Source of the DNA: Cystobacter fuscus DSM 2262
Lineage (GTDB): Bacteria > Myxococcota > Myxococcia > Myxococcales > Myxococcaceae
Length of the DNA: 64,000 nucleotides
Direction of reading: 5' to 3'
Assembly (NCBI RefSeq): GCF_000335475.2
Contig: NZ_ANAH02000007.1
Coordinates: 496,001-560,000, forward strand
Numbering within the stretch: the first letter of the stretch is position 1; the number at the start of each line of letters is the position of its first letter. Shown piece after piece: positions 28,239 through 36,867 of this stretch. The position numbers and the translations under genes are program-made. The notes beneath the pieces are model-generated. The model was not told the DNA's origin. It ran no database searches and saw only the letters and a list, made by a program, of their open reading frames with translations.

Positions 28239-29657
28239 GTGTTTCGACGATTCATTCTGGGGGCAGCCCTCTGCCTGTCAGGGGAGGCATTAGCCAAACC
28301 GCCCGCTGGCAGCGTGTTCTGCACCACCTATCCTTCGGCACCCGTCTGCACCGGACAGCAGCCATCCTGCACCTACTGTCACGTCGCACCGCCACAGCGC
28401 AACGCCTTCGGTGCCGGGCTGGAGTCCTACCTGGCTCCCGGTGCGCCGCGCCCGCTGTCCGACAATGACTTCGCCTACGCACTCCCCACCGCATTGAGGG
28501 CCGCCGAGGCGGCGGATGCCGATGGCGACGGCGTGCCGAACCTCGTGGAGATCCAGCGCGGCACCCTGCCGGCCGACGCCAACAGCGTGCCAGTGGATAC
28601 GGGCGGCTGCGCGGCGGGCACCAACCCCCAGTACGACGTGTGCCGCTACGACACACGCTTCGCGTACCGGCGCGTGCTGCTCGATTTCTGCGGACAGTCG
28701 CCCACCTATGCCCAGCTCGAGGAGTTCGCCGCGTTGAACGCCGATGACCAGCGCGCCCGGCTCGACGCCGAGCTCGACCGCTGCGCCCGGAGCGAGTTCT
28801 GGCGCGGCAAGAATGGGCAGCTGTGGAAGCTGGCGCACCCGAAGATCCGCCCGGTGGGCTCGCTCAAGTTCGGAGAGGACCAAGGGACCATTCCCCTCGC
28901 CGACTACTATGACGACTACGCGCTCTACGCCTACTCGCAGCTCGACGATCACGACGCGCGCGATGTGATGACGGCGAAGTACTTCGTGCACCGGGAGTCG
29001 AACCCCACGCGCTACTCGATAGCGACCAAGCCGAATTCGATGCTGTACGTCCAGGATGAGAAGTACCGCGCGGGCAACATCACCTCCTCGTGGAGCCTCA
29101 TCCACTTCGTGATGTTCACCGCGCTGCCTCGTAACGCCGCGTCACAGGCCTACCGCGCGTATCTGGGCTACGACATCGCCAGGCAGGAGGGCCTCTACAG
29201 CATCCCCAATGAGCCCCGCGACTACGATGCCAAGGGCGTGGCGGAGCCTGCCTGCGCCGCCTGCCACGCGACGCTCGACCCATTGAGCTACCCCTTCCGC
29301 AACTACCAGGGCCTCTCCCTCACTGACGTACCAAGCTCGGCGAACTACATCTCCAACCGCCTCGAGACGTATTTCGGTGATGTCGCGCCGACCATCACCC
29401 AGACCCCCGAGGCTGGCTACATCTTCGGCCAGCCCGTGAACAACCTCGTGGAGTGGGCACACGTGGGCGCCAACAGCGACGCCTTCGCCATTGCAACCCT
29501 CACCGACTACTGGAAGCTGCTCATCGGCCATGCCCCGACGGCCGAGGAGCACGCCGAGTTCGTCGCTATCTGGCAGCGCTTCAAGGGCACGCACCAGTAT
29601 CGCGTGCAGCGCATGCTTCACGATCTGATCCGCACGGAGGCCTACGGTGCGCCCTGA
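28239..29657 (+). CDS. Secreted cytochrome-like protein (DUF1592/DUF1588-like)
   Basis: A 472-residue exported protein: signal peptide to about residue 22 (SGEALA), then a CTYCH heme-type motif near the N-terminus and a second motif CAACHATLDPLSYPFRNY in the middle. The second resembles the CxxCH-MDP segment of DUF1588-type proteins, which occur with DUF1501/DUF1552 partners in Planctomycetes and myxobacteria. A DADGDGVPNLVE calcium-loop (thrombospondin type 3-like) lies near residue 90. Start is GTG at 28239 with a perfect AGGAGG site. It overlaps the next gene by 11 bp. Role probably periplasmic or surface redox chemistry; substrate unknown. Confidence 0.75.
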   Translation: MFRRFILGAALCLSGEALAKPPAGSVFCTTYPSAPVCTGQQPSCTYCHVAPPQRNAFGAGLESYLAPGAPRPLSDNDFAYALPTALRAAEAADADGDGVPNLVEIQRGTLPADANSVPVDTGGCAAGTNPQYDVCRYDTRFAYRRVLLDFCGQSPTYAQLEEFAALNADDQRARLDAELDRCARSEFWRGKNGQLWKLAHPKIRPVGSLKFGEDQGTIPLADYYDDYALYAYSQLDDHDARDVMTAKYFVHRESNPTRYSIATKPNSMLYVQDEKYRAGNITSSWSLIHFVMFTALPRNAASQAYRAYLGYDIARQEGLYSIPNEPRDYDAKGVAEPACAACHATLDPLSYPFRNYQGLSLTDVPSSANYISNRLETYFGDVAPTITQTPEAGYIFGQPVNNLVEWAHVGANSDAFAIATLTDYWKLLIGHAPTAEEHAEFVAIWQRFKGTHQYRVQRMLHDLIRTEAYGAP

Positions 29658-30303
29658 TTTCCTTCGCATCTTGAAGCTGTCCGCCGCCTGCGCTCTCACC
29701 GCTTGCCCGTCCCCCGCTCCCTCTCCCCCGGGGCAAGACGCTGGCACGCCACCGCCTCCCGAACTGGCACGCTCCTCGCGCAACAACCTGCGCTTCAAGG
29801 GCCCGGAGCGGCTGTCGTCCGACTTCGCGGCGGCGCTGTCGCTGCCGGTCGAGCAGGTGTGCAACGAGTTGGGACAGTACCCCTGCACCTCCTCCGTGCA
29901 CAACGTGGCCCTGGGAGGCGTCGAGCCGTACGGTATGAGTATCTACGAGCCTCTGCCCTTCACCGGAACGACCACGCCCATTGCCGTCGACCGCGTGGCA
30001 CTGTCGGCCTGCGGCCAGCGCGTCACGCTCGACGTCACCACCCCCTCGGAGGCAGTCATCTTCGTGGGCATCAACCTCGACGCCCAGGGGCGCCTGGCGA
30101 GCGGGGAGGGCGAACCGGTGAAGAACGCCATCACCTCGCTCTACCAGCGCGCACTGCTGCGAGACCCCACGGAGACCGAGGTGGGCGCGTTGTTGCAATT
30201 GGCCACCGACATCGAGGCCTCGGGCAGTCAGGCGCCCGGCCGCGACTGGATGAAGGCCACCTGCTTCGTCGTCCTCTCCTCTGCCGAGTCCATCTTCTTC
30301 TAA
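29647..30303 (+). CDS. Lipoprotein of unknown function in the DUF1501 trio
   Basis: A 218-residue exported protein, start GTG at 29647 within the end of the upstream gene. The signal peptide has a lipobox-like LTAC, then a Pro-rich tether (SPAPSPPG). The body shows no family I recognise; the C-terminal part SLYQRALLRDPTETEVGALL resembles the short helical repeat found at the ends of DUF1592-type proteins. Four further cysteines may form disulfides. Tight linkage on both sides suggests it works with the cytochrome-like protein and the DUF1501 protein. Confidence 0.65.
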   Translation: MRPDFLRILKLSAACALTACPSPAPSPPGQDAGTPPPPELARSSRNNLRFKGPERLSSDFAAALSLPVEQVCNELGQYPCTSSVHNVALGGVEPYGMSIYEPLPFTGTTTPIAVDRVALSACGQRVTLDVTTPSEAVIFVGINLDAQGRLASGEGEPVKNAITSLYQRALLRDPTETEVGALLQLATDIEASGSQAPGRDWMKATCFVVLSSAESIFF

Positions 30304-30314
30304 AGGGAAACGCC

Positions 30315-31877
30315 ATGTCACTTCGCAGCAATGGCCGGCTCTCACGCCGGGAGATGTTGAAGGCACTATCGCTGTGCGCAGCGGGCTCCGCGACGCTGGG
30401 AGCCCAGTTGACGGGCTGCCGCGACGCGCTCAACACCCCGAAGACACTCGAGCGGCTCGGGGGCGTGCGCCGCGCCCGCCTCGATGGTAAGCCCCGCTTC
30501 CTCATCGTGGTGGGCGCAACCGGGGGCGCCTCCATCGTCGACAGCCTGCTGGCGGTGCGCGCCTCGGAGGCCGGTGCCAACGCCTCGCGGCTCAACATCT
30601 TCCCTGACGAGCAGGTGCAGAGCGTGGACGGCTCCCCGTTCCGCGCGGTGAAGGTGAGCAACCATCCGCTGGGCAACCTCCCCCAGATGGTGAACACGGC
30701 TCAGCTGCCCTTCGTGCGCAAGCACAAGGACTCCATGCTCGTAGCCACCTCGGTGGGTACCTCAGTGAACCACGTCATCGCGCAGAAGCGAAGCATCACC
30801 GGCAACGCGGCCTGGCGCGGCCGCACGCTGCAGGAGTGCGTGGCTCTGCAATATGGCGCGGGCTACCCCATGCCCAACGTGAACATGGGGATGGGGGGCT
30901 ACTCCGAGCGCGGCACCGACAGTTCGCTGCCCTCGTATTGCTACGGGGAAGTGGTGTCCAACGCCTCGTTCTGGCCGTTGGGACTCGATGGCAGCAAGGG
31001 TATCAAGGACGCGCCCCCGCGCGACGTGGTGGAGATGGCCCGGCGCACCCGCAACACGCTCGATTCACAGTCCGTCTTCGGGCGGACCTTCGAGAACGCG
31101 GCGATGATCCAGAGGTGGAACGAGCAGCGCATCGAGGGGCAACCGGCGTTGGAGGCGCGGGATCTGATCAACCGCCTCAACGTGCAGCCCAACCAGCCGC
31201 CGAAGATGCCGCTCACGGAGTACGGCCTGTCGAGTTCCCCCGATGGGGATCGGCTGCGCACGCTCTTTCCGGATTACCTGACCGACCCCGTGCAGGGACA
31301 GGCGGCGCTGGCGTTCCTGCTCCTCAAGTACCGGGTGTCGGTGACGGTGACGATTGGCCCGTCGTTCAACGTGGCGGTGAGAGACCATGTAGAGGCAGGG
31401 GAGTTCATCGCCAACCCACCGCTGGCGTTCGACTTCAGCCACACCGATCATCGCGCGGGCCAGGCCTTCATGTGGGCGCGGGTGATGGACGTGGTGGACA
31501 AGCTCATCGACCTGCTCAAGTCGGAGCCCTTCGATGAGACCACCGGCGAGAGCATGTGGGACCGCACGTTGATCTACGTGGCGACCGAATTCGGGCGCAC
31601 GCGCTCGCGGCCCAACGACGCCATCGCGTTCAGCTCCGGGCATGACCTCAACAACGGCTTCTTGATGCTCTCGCCGATGCTCAAGGGCAACACGCTGCTG
31701 GGTGGAATCGACTCGAGCACCACGCTGACCTACGGCTTCGACCCGCGTACCGGAGAGCCCGACCGCAACAAGATGACCACGAACGAGCCCGACATCTTCT
31801 CGGGTATCCTGACCGCCCTGGGCGTCGATACCGCTGGCAGCGGGCTCCCCGACGCGAGCGCTTTCGTGCGCACCTGA
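30315..31877 (+). CDS. DUF1501-like Tat-exported lipoprotein
   Basis: A 520-residue protein. The N-terminus SRREMLKALSLCAAGSA is a twin-arginine signal and is followed by a lipobox-like QLTGC. The body (LIVVGATGGASIVDSLLA, then TLIYVATEFGRTRSRPNDAIAFSSGHDLNNGF) fits the DUF1501 sulfatase-like fold, which partners with cytochrome-bearing DUF1592/DUF1588 proteins. Start ATG 30315 is 11 bp after the lipoprotein gene. The family's chemistry is unknown; Tat export suggests folding or cofactor loading in the cytoplasm. Confidence 0.78.
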   Translation: MSLRSNGRLSRREMLKALSLCAAGSATLGAQLTGCRDALNTPKTLERLGGVRRARLDGKPRFLIVVGATGGASIVDSLLAVRASEAGANASRLNIFPDEQVQSVDGSPFRAVKVSNHPLGNLPQMVNTAQLPFVRKHKDSMLVATSVGTSVNHVIAQKRSITGNAAWRGRTLQECVALQYGAGYPMPNVNMGMGGYSERGTDSSLPSYCYGEVVSNASFWPLGLDGSKGIKDAPPRDVVEMARRTRNTLDSQSVFGRTFENAAMIQRWNEQRIEGQPALEARDLINRLNVQPNQPPKMPLTEYGLSSSPDGDRLRTLFPDYLTDPVQGQAALAFLLLKYRVSVTVTIGPSFNVAVRDHVEAGEFIANPPLAFDFSHTDHRAGQAFMWARVMDVVDKLIDLLKSEPFDETTGESMWDRTLIYVATEFGRTRSRPNDAIAFSSGHDLNNGFLMLSPMLKGNTLLGGIDSSTTLTYGFDPRTGEPDRNKMTTNEPDIFSGILTALGVDTAGSGLPDASAFVRT

Positions 31878-31935
31878 GCCGAGCCATGAGGCAGGGGGCT
31901 GCTGCTCATGCCCCTGCCCTCCACAGGCCCCAATC

Positions 31936-32218
31936 GTGCTGATGCTCGCGCGGCTGGAAGGCGGCAGCGCCGCGGCCGGCGGGTTGACAAGCCTGAAAAC
32001 CCGCGGGCTCGCGGCCTTTACAAATCCACACGATCCACGCACACGCCGCTCACGAAGACGCGCGATGTTCCGCCCGTGCTTGGGTCCCCTGGCGCGTCAG
32101 TCGCGCCAGCCGCGCTCGGTGGGCCCGAGACCAGGAGCATCACATGAATCGATATGCCACTCTTGCCATGGTCGCCATCAGCCTGGCGGCCTGTAGAACC
32201 CCTGTCATCACGGAGATC
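31936..32218 (+). repeat. Leader cassette, copy C, internally deleted
   Basis: Bases 31936-31986 match the kinase gene at 25019-25069. After a short junction the sequence resumes as a gap-free copy of 25550-25771 (31997-32218), including the leader, the ribosome-binding site and the first 25 codons of the DUF6351 lipoprotein. So about 480 bases of kinase gene have been lost between the two parts. The copied ATG at 32144 now starts the carboxylesterase gene. Confidence 0.9.
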
Positions 32219-33655
32219 CGGGACGGGAAGATCGAAGGGACGATCGCGGACGGGGTCACCAGTTACAAGGGGCTCCCCTTCGCGGCTCCACCCGTCGGCG
32301 ACCTGCGCTGGCACGCTCCCGAGCCGGTGGTGCCATGGAGCGGCGTCCGGTCAGCCAGGGAGTTCGCGCCTGCCTGCATGCAGAACTGGCTCGTCGTTTT
32401 CCTGTCGGGGGGGCGAAGCGGCGTCAGCGAGGACTGCCTGTACCTGAACGTCTGGACACCGACCGACGTGCCTGACGCGAAGCTGCCCGTGCTCGTGTAC
32501 ATCCAAGGGGGGGCATTCGCCGGTGGGGTCCTTGCCAACCCCACGTTTGACGGAGCGCGGCTCGCACGCGAGGGCAACATCCTCGTGGTGACGATTCCCC
32601 ACCGGCTCGGAGCCCTCGGCTTCCTGGCATCCCCGGAGCTGAGTCGGGAAACGGGTCACGGCTCGGGGACCTGGGCGCTCCAGGACATCGTGGCAGGGCT
32701 CGAATGGGTGCGCGACAACATCGGCGCCTTCGGAGGGGACCCGGGCAATGTCACCCTCTCCGGGCAATCGTCGGGGGCAACCGCTTCGCTCATGCTGGCG
32801 GCCGCGCCCCCAGCCAGAGGCCTCTTCCACCGCGTGATCTCCGAGAGCGGGGGAGCCATGGCTCCGGCGCGTAGGAACAGCCAGGAAGTATCCCTGGTGC
32901 CGACCCTGGCGCTGGCGGAGTCCGAGGGGAGCGCGTTCCTCGCAAGTCTGGGAGCCTCGGATCTGAAGGCCGCGCGTGAGCTGAAGGCGGAGGACATCAC
33001 CGGCGCGCAGGGCCTCTTCTGGCCGGTGGCGGACGGGTACATGCTCCCCGACGACCCGGCCAAGCTCTACGCCTCGAGGGAATTCCACGACACCCCCATC
33101 CTGGCTGGCTGGAACGCCGACGATGGGTTGTTCCCGCCCGCGGGGACCGTGGCCTCGTTCGAGAAGTCGGTGCGCGAAACGTATGGTCCGGCGGCGGACG
33201 CGATCCTCGAAGCCTACCCCCATACGACGGACGCCGAGGCCGCGCAGTCCAACCGTGACCTCCTCCGCGATCAGCTGTTCGGCTGGCCGACCTACGCGTT
33301 GGCGCGTGCCCAGACGGCCTACGGCCGTCACCCTGCCTTCATCTACTACCTCGAGCGCAAGACGCCGAGTGCTCCGAACGGTGCGCCTCATGGTGTGGAA
33401 GCGCACTTCATTTTTGGGAACGGGGTCGCCAAAGAGGATGAGGAGACCGCGCGCGCGATGCGCGCGTACTTCGTGAACTTCGCGCGGACCGGAGATCCGA
33501 ACGGCCCTGGCCTCGCTCCGTGGCCGACCTATTCACCGACGAACGAGCAGGTCATGGGCTTCGCGCCGGAGGGCGTACGTCCCTATCCGCACCTCCCTCA
33601 GCTCTTGGCGTTGGACCGCTACTACGAGTGGCTGCGCACCGGAGTCAATCCGTAG
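32144..33655 (+). CDS. Type B carboxylesterase lipoprotein
   Basis: A 503-residue exported alpha/beta hydrolase. The first residues MNRYATLAMVAISLAAC are nearly identical to those of the DUF6351 protein at 25697 because the leader cassette was copied. The esterase body has SEDCLYLNVWTP, the nucleophile elbow LSGQSSGATAS (Ser near residue 209) and the catalytic His segment APHGVEAHFIFG. It cleaves carboxylic esters at the cell surface. The canonical GESAGA elbow is GQSSGA here, a known variation. The signal peptide is therefore likely acquired by fusion after duplication. Confidence 0.9.
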   Translation: MNRYATLAMVAISLAACRTPVITEIRDGKIEGTIADGVTSYKGLPFAAPPVGDLRWHAPEPVVPWSGVRSAREFAPACMQNWLVVFLSGGRSGVSEDCLYLNVWTPTDVPDAKLPVLVYIQGGAFAGGVLANPTFDGARLAREGNILVVTIPHRLGALGFLASPELSRETGHGSGTWALQDIVAGLEWVRDNIGAFGGDPGNVTLSGQSSGATASLMLAAAPPARGLFHRVISESGGAMAPARRNSQEVSLVPTLALAESEGSAFLASLGASDLKAARELKAEDITGAQGLFWPVADGYMLPDDPAKLYASREFHDTPILAGWNADDGLFPPAGTVASFEKSVRETYGPAADAILEAYPHTTDAEAAQSNRDLLRDQLFGWPTYALARAQTAYGRHPAFIYYLERKTPSAPNGAPHGVEAHFIFGNGVAKEDEETARAMRAYFVNFARTGDPNGPGLAPWPTYSPTNEQVMGFAPEGVRPYPHLPQLLALDRYYEWLRTGVNP

Positions 33656-33701
33656 CCCCCGCCTCTCGAGCCAAAGACATCCAGAGAACAGGAATACTTT
33701 C

Positions 33702-34232
33702 ATGCGTACGTTCATGGTTTTCAGCGTCGTCATGTCCTTGTCGGTGCTTCCCGGCACGGTGCCGATGGCGAACGCAGCCGAGCGCGCAGCTCCGGCTGAG
33801 GCAAGGAATGCGTTCTCGATAAACGTGGCCAACCTCTTGCTGAGCACGGTGGACCTCTCCTACGTGCGCTCGTTCTCGCCGAGCTTCGCGTGGGTCGCGA
33901 GTGCCGATTACGCGTGGCGCAACGTCATCTCTCAGCGTTTCCTCTACCGCGGGTCCTACGAGGAGCGTGGTGCGTACATCGGCTCGATCGGCGCTGGAGT
34001 GCAGTGGTTTCCCTTTTCGGATGCGGCGCCAGCGGGTTTCTATCTCGCCCCAGGAGCGCAGCTCGCGCTGACGACGGAGGGCGGGTATCTGGCGCTCTCG
34101 GCTGACGCGGGCTACCGCTGGCTCTTCGCACCAGGGTTCACGATCGGCATCGCGGGGGGCGTGAGCCACGCCAGTTCGCGGGTCATGGTCACGTCGCCCC
34201 GGATCACGCTCGATTTGGGTTGGGTTCTCTGA
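33702..34232 (+). CDS. Outer-membrane beta-barrel-like protein
   Basis: A 176-residue exported protein with a signal peptide to about residue 25 (MANA). The body alternates hydrophobic and polar residues in short strands (FSINVANLLLSTVDLSYVRS, GAYIGSIGAGVQWFPF, FYLAPGAQLALTTEGG) and ends in LDLGWVL, consistent with an eight-stranded barrel ending in an aromatic-hydrophobic last strand. No specific family is recognised. It lies between the carboxylesterase and tannase-type genes, about 25-45 bases from each, so it is likely cotranscribed. Confidence 0.68.
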   Translation: MRTFMVFSVVMSLSVLPGTVPMANAAERAAPAEARNAFSINVANLLLSTVDLSYVRSFSPSFAWVASADYAWRNVISQRFLYRGSYEERGAYIGSIGAGVQWFPFSDAAPAGFYLAPGAQLALTTEGGYLALSADAGYRWLFAPGFTIGIAGGVSHASSRVMVTSPRITLDLGWVL

Positions 34233-34256
34233 CGCGGCAAACGACTGGAAGACACA

Positions 34257-35780
34257 ATGCACAGCGACAACAAGACCAACCATTTTTTGTTCTCACTGGG
34301 GGTGACGCTGCTGCTCGGAGGGTGCACTCCGCCCCCTACGCCCCCCGCTCCCGAGGAAACAGCCCAGCAACGCTGTGAACGCCTCCGCGGGAAGGCCCTC
34401 GACGGCGCCAGCATCACCGAGGCCACGCTCGTCGCCGCCTCCAGCACCCTGCCCGAGTACTGCAAGGTCACCGGTCTGCTCCCCGTCGATCTTCAGTTCG
34501 AGGTGCGTCTGCCCTCCGACTGGAATGGGAAGACCGTCTACGCCGGAGGCGGTGGCTTCGACGGCTCGATTCCCTCAACGGATGTCTATACGGCGCAGGG
34601 CTACGCCGCCATCGCCTCCAATGGAGGACACACGGGTTTGTTCGATGGCTCCTTCGCCCTGGACCCCGAGAAGCTCGCGGACTACGCCGACCGCTCCATC
34701 CACCGGGTGCTGCCCTTCGCCAAGGACATCATCCGCGAGCGCTACGGCAGGAATTCCGAGAAGACCTACTTCGAGGGCTGCTCCAATGGCGGCCGCGAGG
34801 CCCTCATCGAGGCCCAGCGCTGGCCCGACGACTTCGACGGCATCGTCGCCCGCGCCCCCGCCTACAACTTCGTGGAGCTGGCGCTCGCCTTCAACCGCAA
34901 CTTCCAGCAGCTCTCGAAGCCCGGCGCCAACTTCTCCGCCGCCAGGCTCGCCACCCTGGGCAAGGCGGTCCTCGACGCCTGTGACGACAAGGACGGCCTC
35001 ACCGACGGCATCATCTCCCACACGGCCGCCTGCCAGTTCGATCCCGGCACGCTCCAATGCACCGGCGCGGACCAGGACACCTGTCTGACGGCGGAGCAGG
35101 TCGCCTCGGCCCGCACCCTCTATTCCCCCATGCGGCTCGAGGGCATCGTCATCAACGAGGGCTGGCCCGCTGGCGGCGAGGCGGATCCCCTCGGCTGGGC
35201 CCCGTGGATGACCGGCAATGGCAACGCCCTCTTCACGGGCGGCGGTCTCTTGCAGCTCGGCATGCTCCGCTACTTCATCACCCGGGACCCGAACCACGAC
35301 ACCCTGGCTTTCGCTCCCCAGGCGTGGCTGCCACGCATCTCCGAGGTCTCCGCGCAGGTGTCCGCCAACAGCGCCGACCTCGAACGGTTTCGTGCCCGGG
35401 GCGGCAAGCTCATCCTCTGGCACGGCGGCATCGACGCGGCCATCTCCCAGAACGGCACGGCCGCCTATTACCAGCGCGTGGTGCAGGCGTCCGGCGGACA
35501 GGCCACGGCGGACTCCTTCGTCGAGTACTTCCCCGCCCCGGGCGTCCACCACTGCGGGGGCGGCCCCGGCGCGGACAGCGTGAATCTGCTCTCCGCGCTG
35601 GAAGACTGGGTGGAGAAGGGCATCGCGCCCTCCCGCGCGAACCTCGTGGCGACCAAGGTGGACCTCCAGACCGGCGCACCGCTGCTCGCCAGGCCCTTGT
35701 GCAAGTACCCCCTCTATCCCCGCTACAAGGGAGAGGGCGACCCCGCGTCCGCGGCGAGCTTCACGTGCGCCGCCCCCTGA
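34257..35780 (+). CDS. Tannase/feruloyl esterase family lipoprotein
   Basis: A 507-residue exported esterase: lipobox LLGGC, then a tannase/feruloyl esterase domain. The catalytic set is visible: nucleophile in YFEGCSNGGREAL (Ser near 176), acid in LILWHGGIDAAIS and histidine in PGVHHCGGGPG, where the two cysteines next to Ser and His form the family's CS-D-HC disulfide. Such enzymes release gallic, ferulic or related aromatic acids from plant esters. The ATG at 34257 follows the barrel gene by 24 bp. Confidence 0.9.
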   Translation: MHSDNKTNHFLFSLGVTLLLGGCTPPPTPPAPEETAQQRCERLRGKALDGASITEATLVAASSTLPEYCKVTGLLPVDLQFEVRLPSDWNGKTVYAGGGGFDGSIPSTDVYTAQGYAAIASNGGHTGLFDGSFALDPEKLADYADRSIHRVLPFAKDIIRERYGRNSEKTYFEGCSNGGREALIEAQRWPDDFDGIVARAPAYNFVELALAFNRNFQQLSKPGANFSAARLATLGKAVLDACDDKDGLTDGIISHTAACQFDPGTLQCTGADQDTCLTAEQVASARTLYSPMRLEGIVINEGWPAGGEADPLGWAPWMTGNGNALFTGGGLLQLGMLRYFITRDPNHDTLAFAPQAWLPRISEVSAQVSANSADLERFRARGGKLILWHGGIDAAISQNGTAAYYQRVVQASGGQATADSFVEYFPAPGVHHCGGGPGADSVNLLSALEDWVEKGIAPSRANLVATKVDLQTGAPLLARPLCKYPLYPRYKGEGDPASAASFTCAAP

Positions 35781-35830
35781 CACCGGCGTCACCGGACTGG
35801 TCCGGCCGCTCTCCAACGAAGGAGGACTCG

Positions 35831-36808
35831 ATGAAGCGATACGCGCCCCTCGCCCTGGTCCCGCAACCCTGGCGGGATGTTTCCCTGGCCGCTCTGGCCG
35901 CAACGATGAATCTTGGCATCGCGGTGCTGGCCTTGGCTTCCTGCTCCAGCGCTCCTGAAGAACAGCCGCCGCCGGAGACGACGCCAGAGGTGGTGCAGCT
36001 CTGGCCGGGAGCCGCGCCCGGGACCGAGAGCTGGACCGGACCCGAAGTGAGCCGGGTAGACACGGGGTCCGTAGGCGAGATTCAGATAACGACCCACGTC
36101 ACCGTGCCGACGATGACCGTCGTTCGCCCCGCGCCCGGGAAGGCCAATGGAACGGCGATGTTGGTCCTTCCCGGTGGCGCCTTCGCCGCGCTCGCTTGGG
36201 ATGTAGAAGGGACCAAAGTGGCCCGCTGGCTGGCCGATCGAGGCATCACCGCGTTCGTCCTCAAGTATCGCGTGCGCCCCTTCACTCCAACTCCCGGCCA
36301 AGAATCTCCGCCGGACCTGACCGAGATTCTGCTCCAACTGGAAGCTCATCGCCAAATCGCCATCGCTGATGCCACGCAGGCTGTCCGTATTCTTCGTCAG
36401 GACGCTGCAAATCATGGCATCAACCCTGATCGGATCGGCATGATCGGCTTTTCGGCGGGTGCGATTACCACCATGGGCGTCCTGCTCGAGAACGACGCCG
36501 CCGTGCGGCCGAACTTCGCCGCGTCGATCTACGGCATGTCGATGACCGCCGCGCCGCGGGTGCCGGCCGACGCGCCGCCTCTGCTCCTTGTCGCCGCGCA
36601 GGACGATGTCATCATGGCCACGGGCAGCACCCAGATCTTCGGCCTGTGGACCGAGGCAAATCGGCCGGCCGAACTTCACCTCTATGAAAAGGGCGGGCAC
36701 GGCTTCGGTATGCGCCCGCGGGGACTCCCCGTCGACCACTGGCCCGCGGTACTGGAAGCGTGGCTGGACGCGCACGGCCTGCTCTCGAACGCGGCATCGA
36801 CCCGATGA
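35831..36808 (+). CDS. Lipoprotein alpha/beta hydrolase (BD-FAE/xylan esterase-like)
   Basis: A 325-residue exported hydrolase with a long signal region and a possible lipobox LASC. The domain shows an oxyanion segment VLPGGAFAALAWD, nucleophile elbow GMIGFSAGAITT and C-terminal GGHGFGMR with the catalytic His, as in acetyl-xylan/feruloyl esterases. The ATG at 35831 has AAGGAGGA five bases ahead. It belongs to the run of exported esterases and probably acts on acylated polysaccharides. Confidence 0.85.
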   Translation: MKRYAPLALVPQPWRDVSLAALAATMNLGIAVLALASCSSAPEEQPPPETTPEVVQLWPGAAPGTESWTGPEVSRVDTGSVGEIQITTHVTVPTMTVVRPAPGKANGTAMLVLPGGAFAALAWDVEGTKVARWLADRGITAFVLKYRVRPFTPTPGQESPPDLTEILLQLEAHRQIAIADATQAVRILRQDAANHGINPDRIGMIGFSAGAITTMGVLLENDAAVRPNFAASIYGMSMTAAPRVPADAPPLLLVAAQDDVIMATGSTQIFGLWTEANRPAELHLYEKGGHGFGMRPRGLPVDHWPAVLEAWLDAHGLLSNAASTR

Positions 36809-36867
36809 TGTTCTGTTTTGGGCGCCTCATTCAGGCATTCACACGATCCACCCACAGGAGACCCCCA

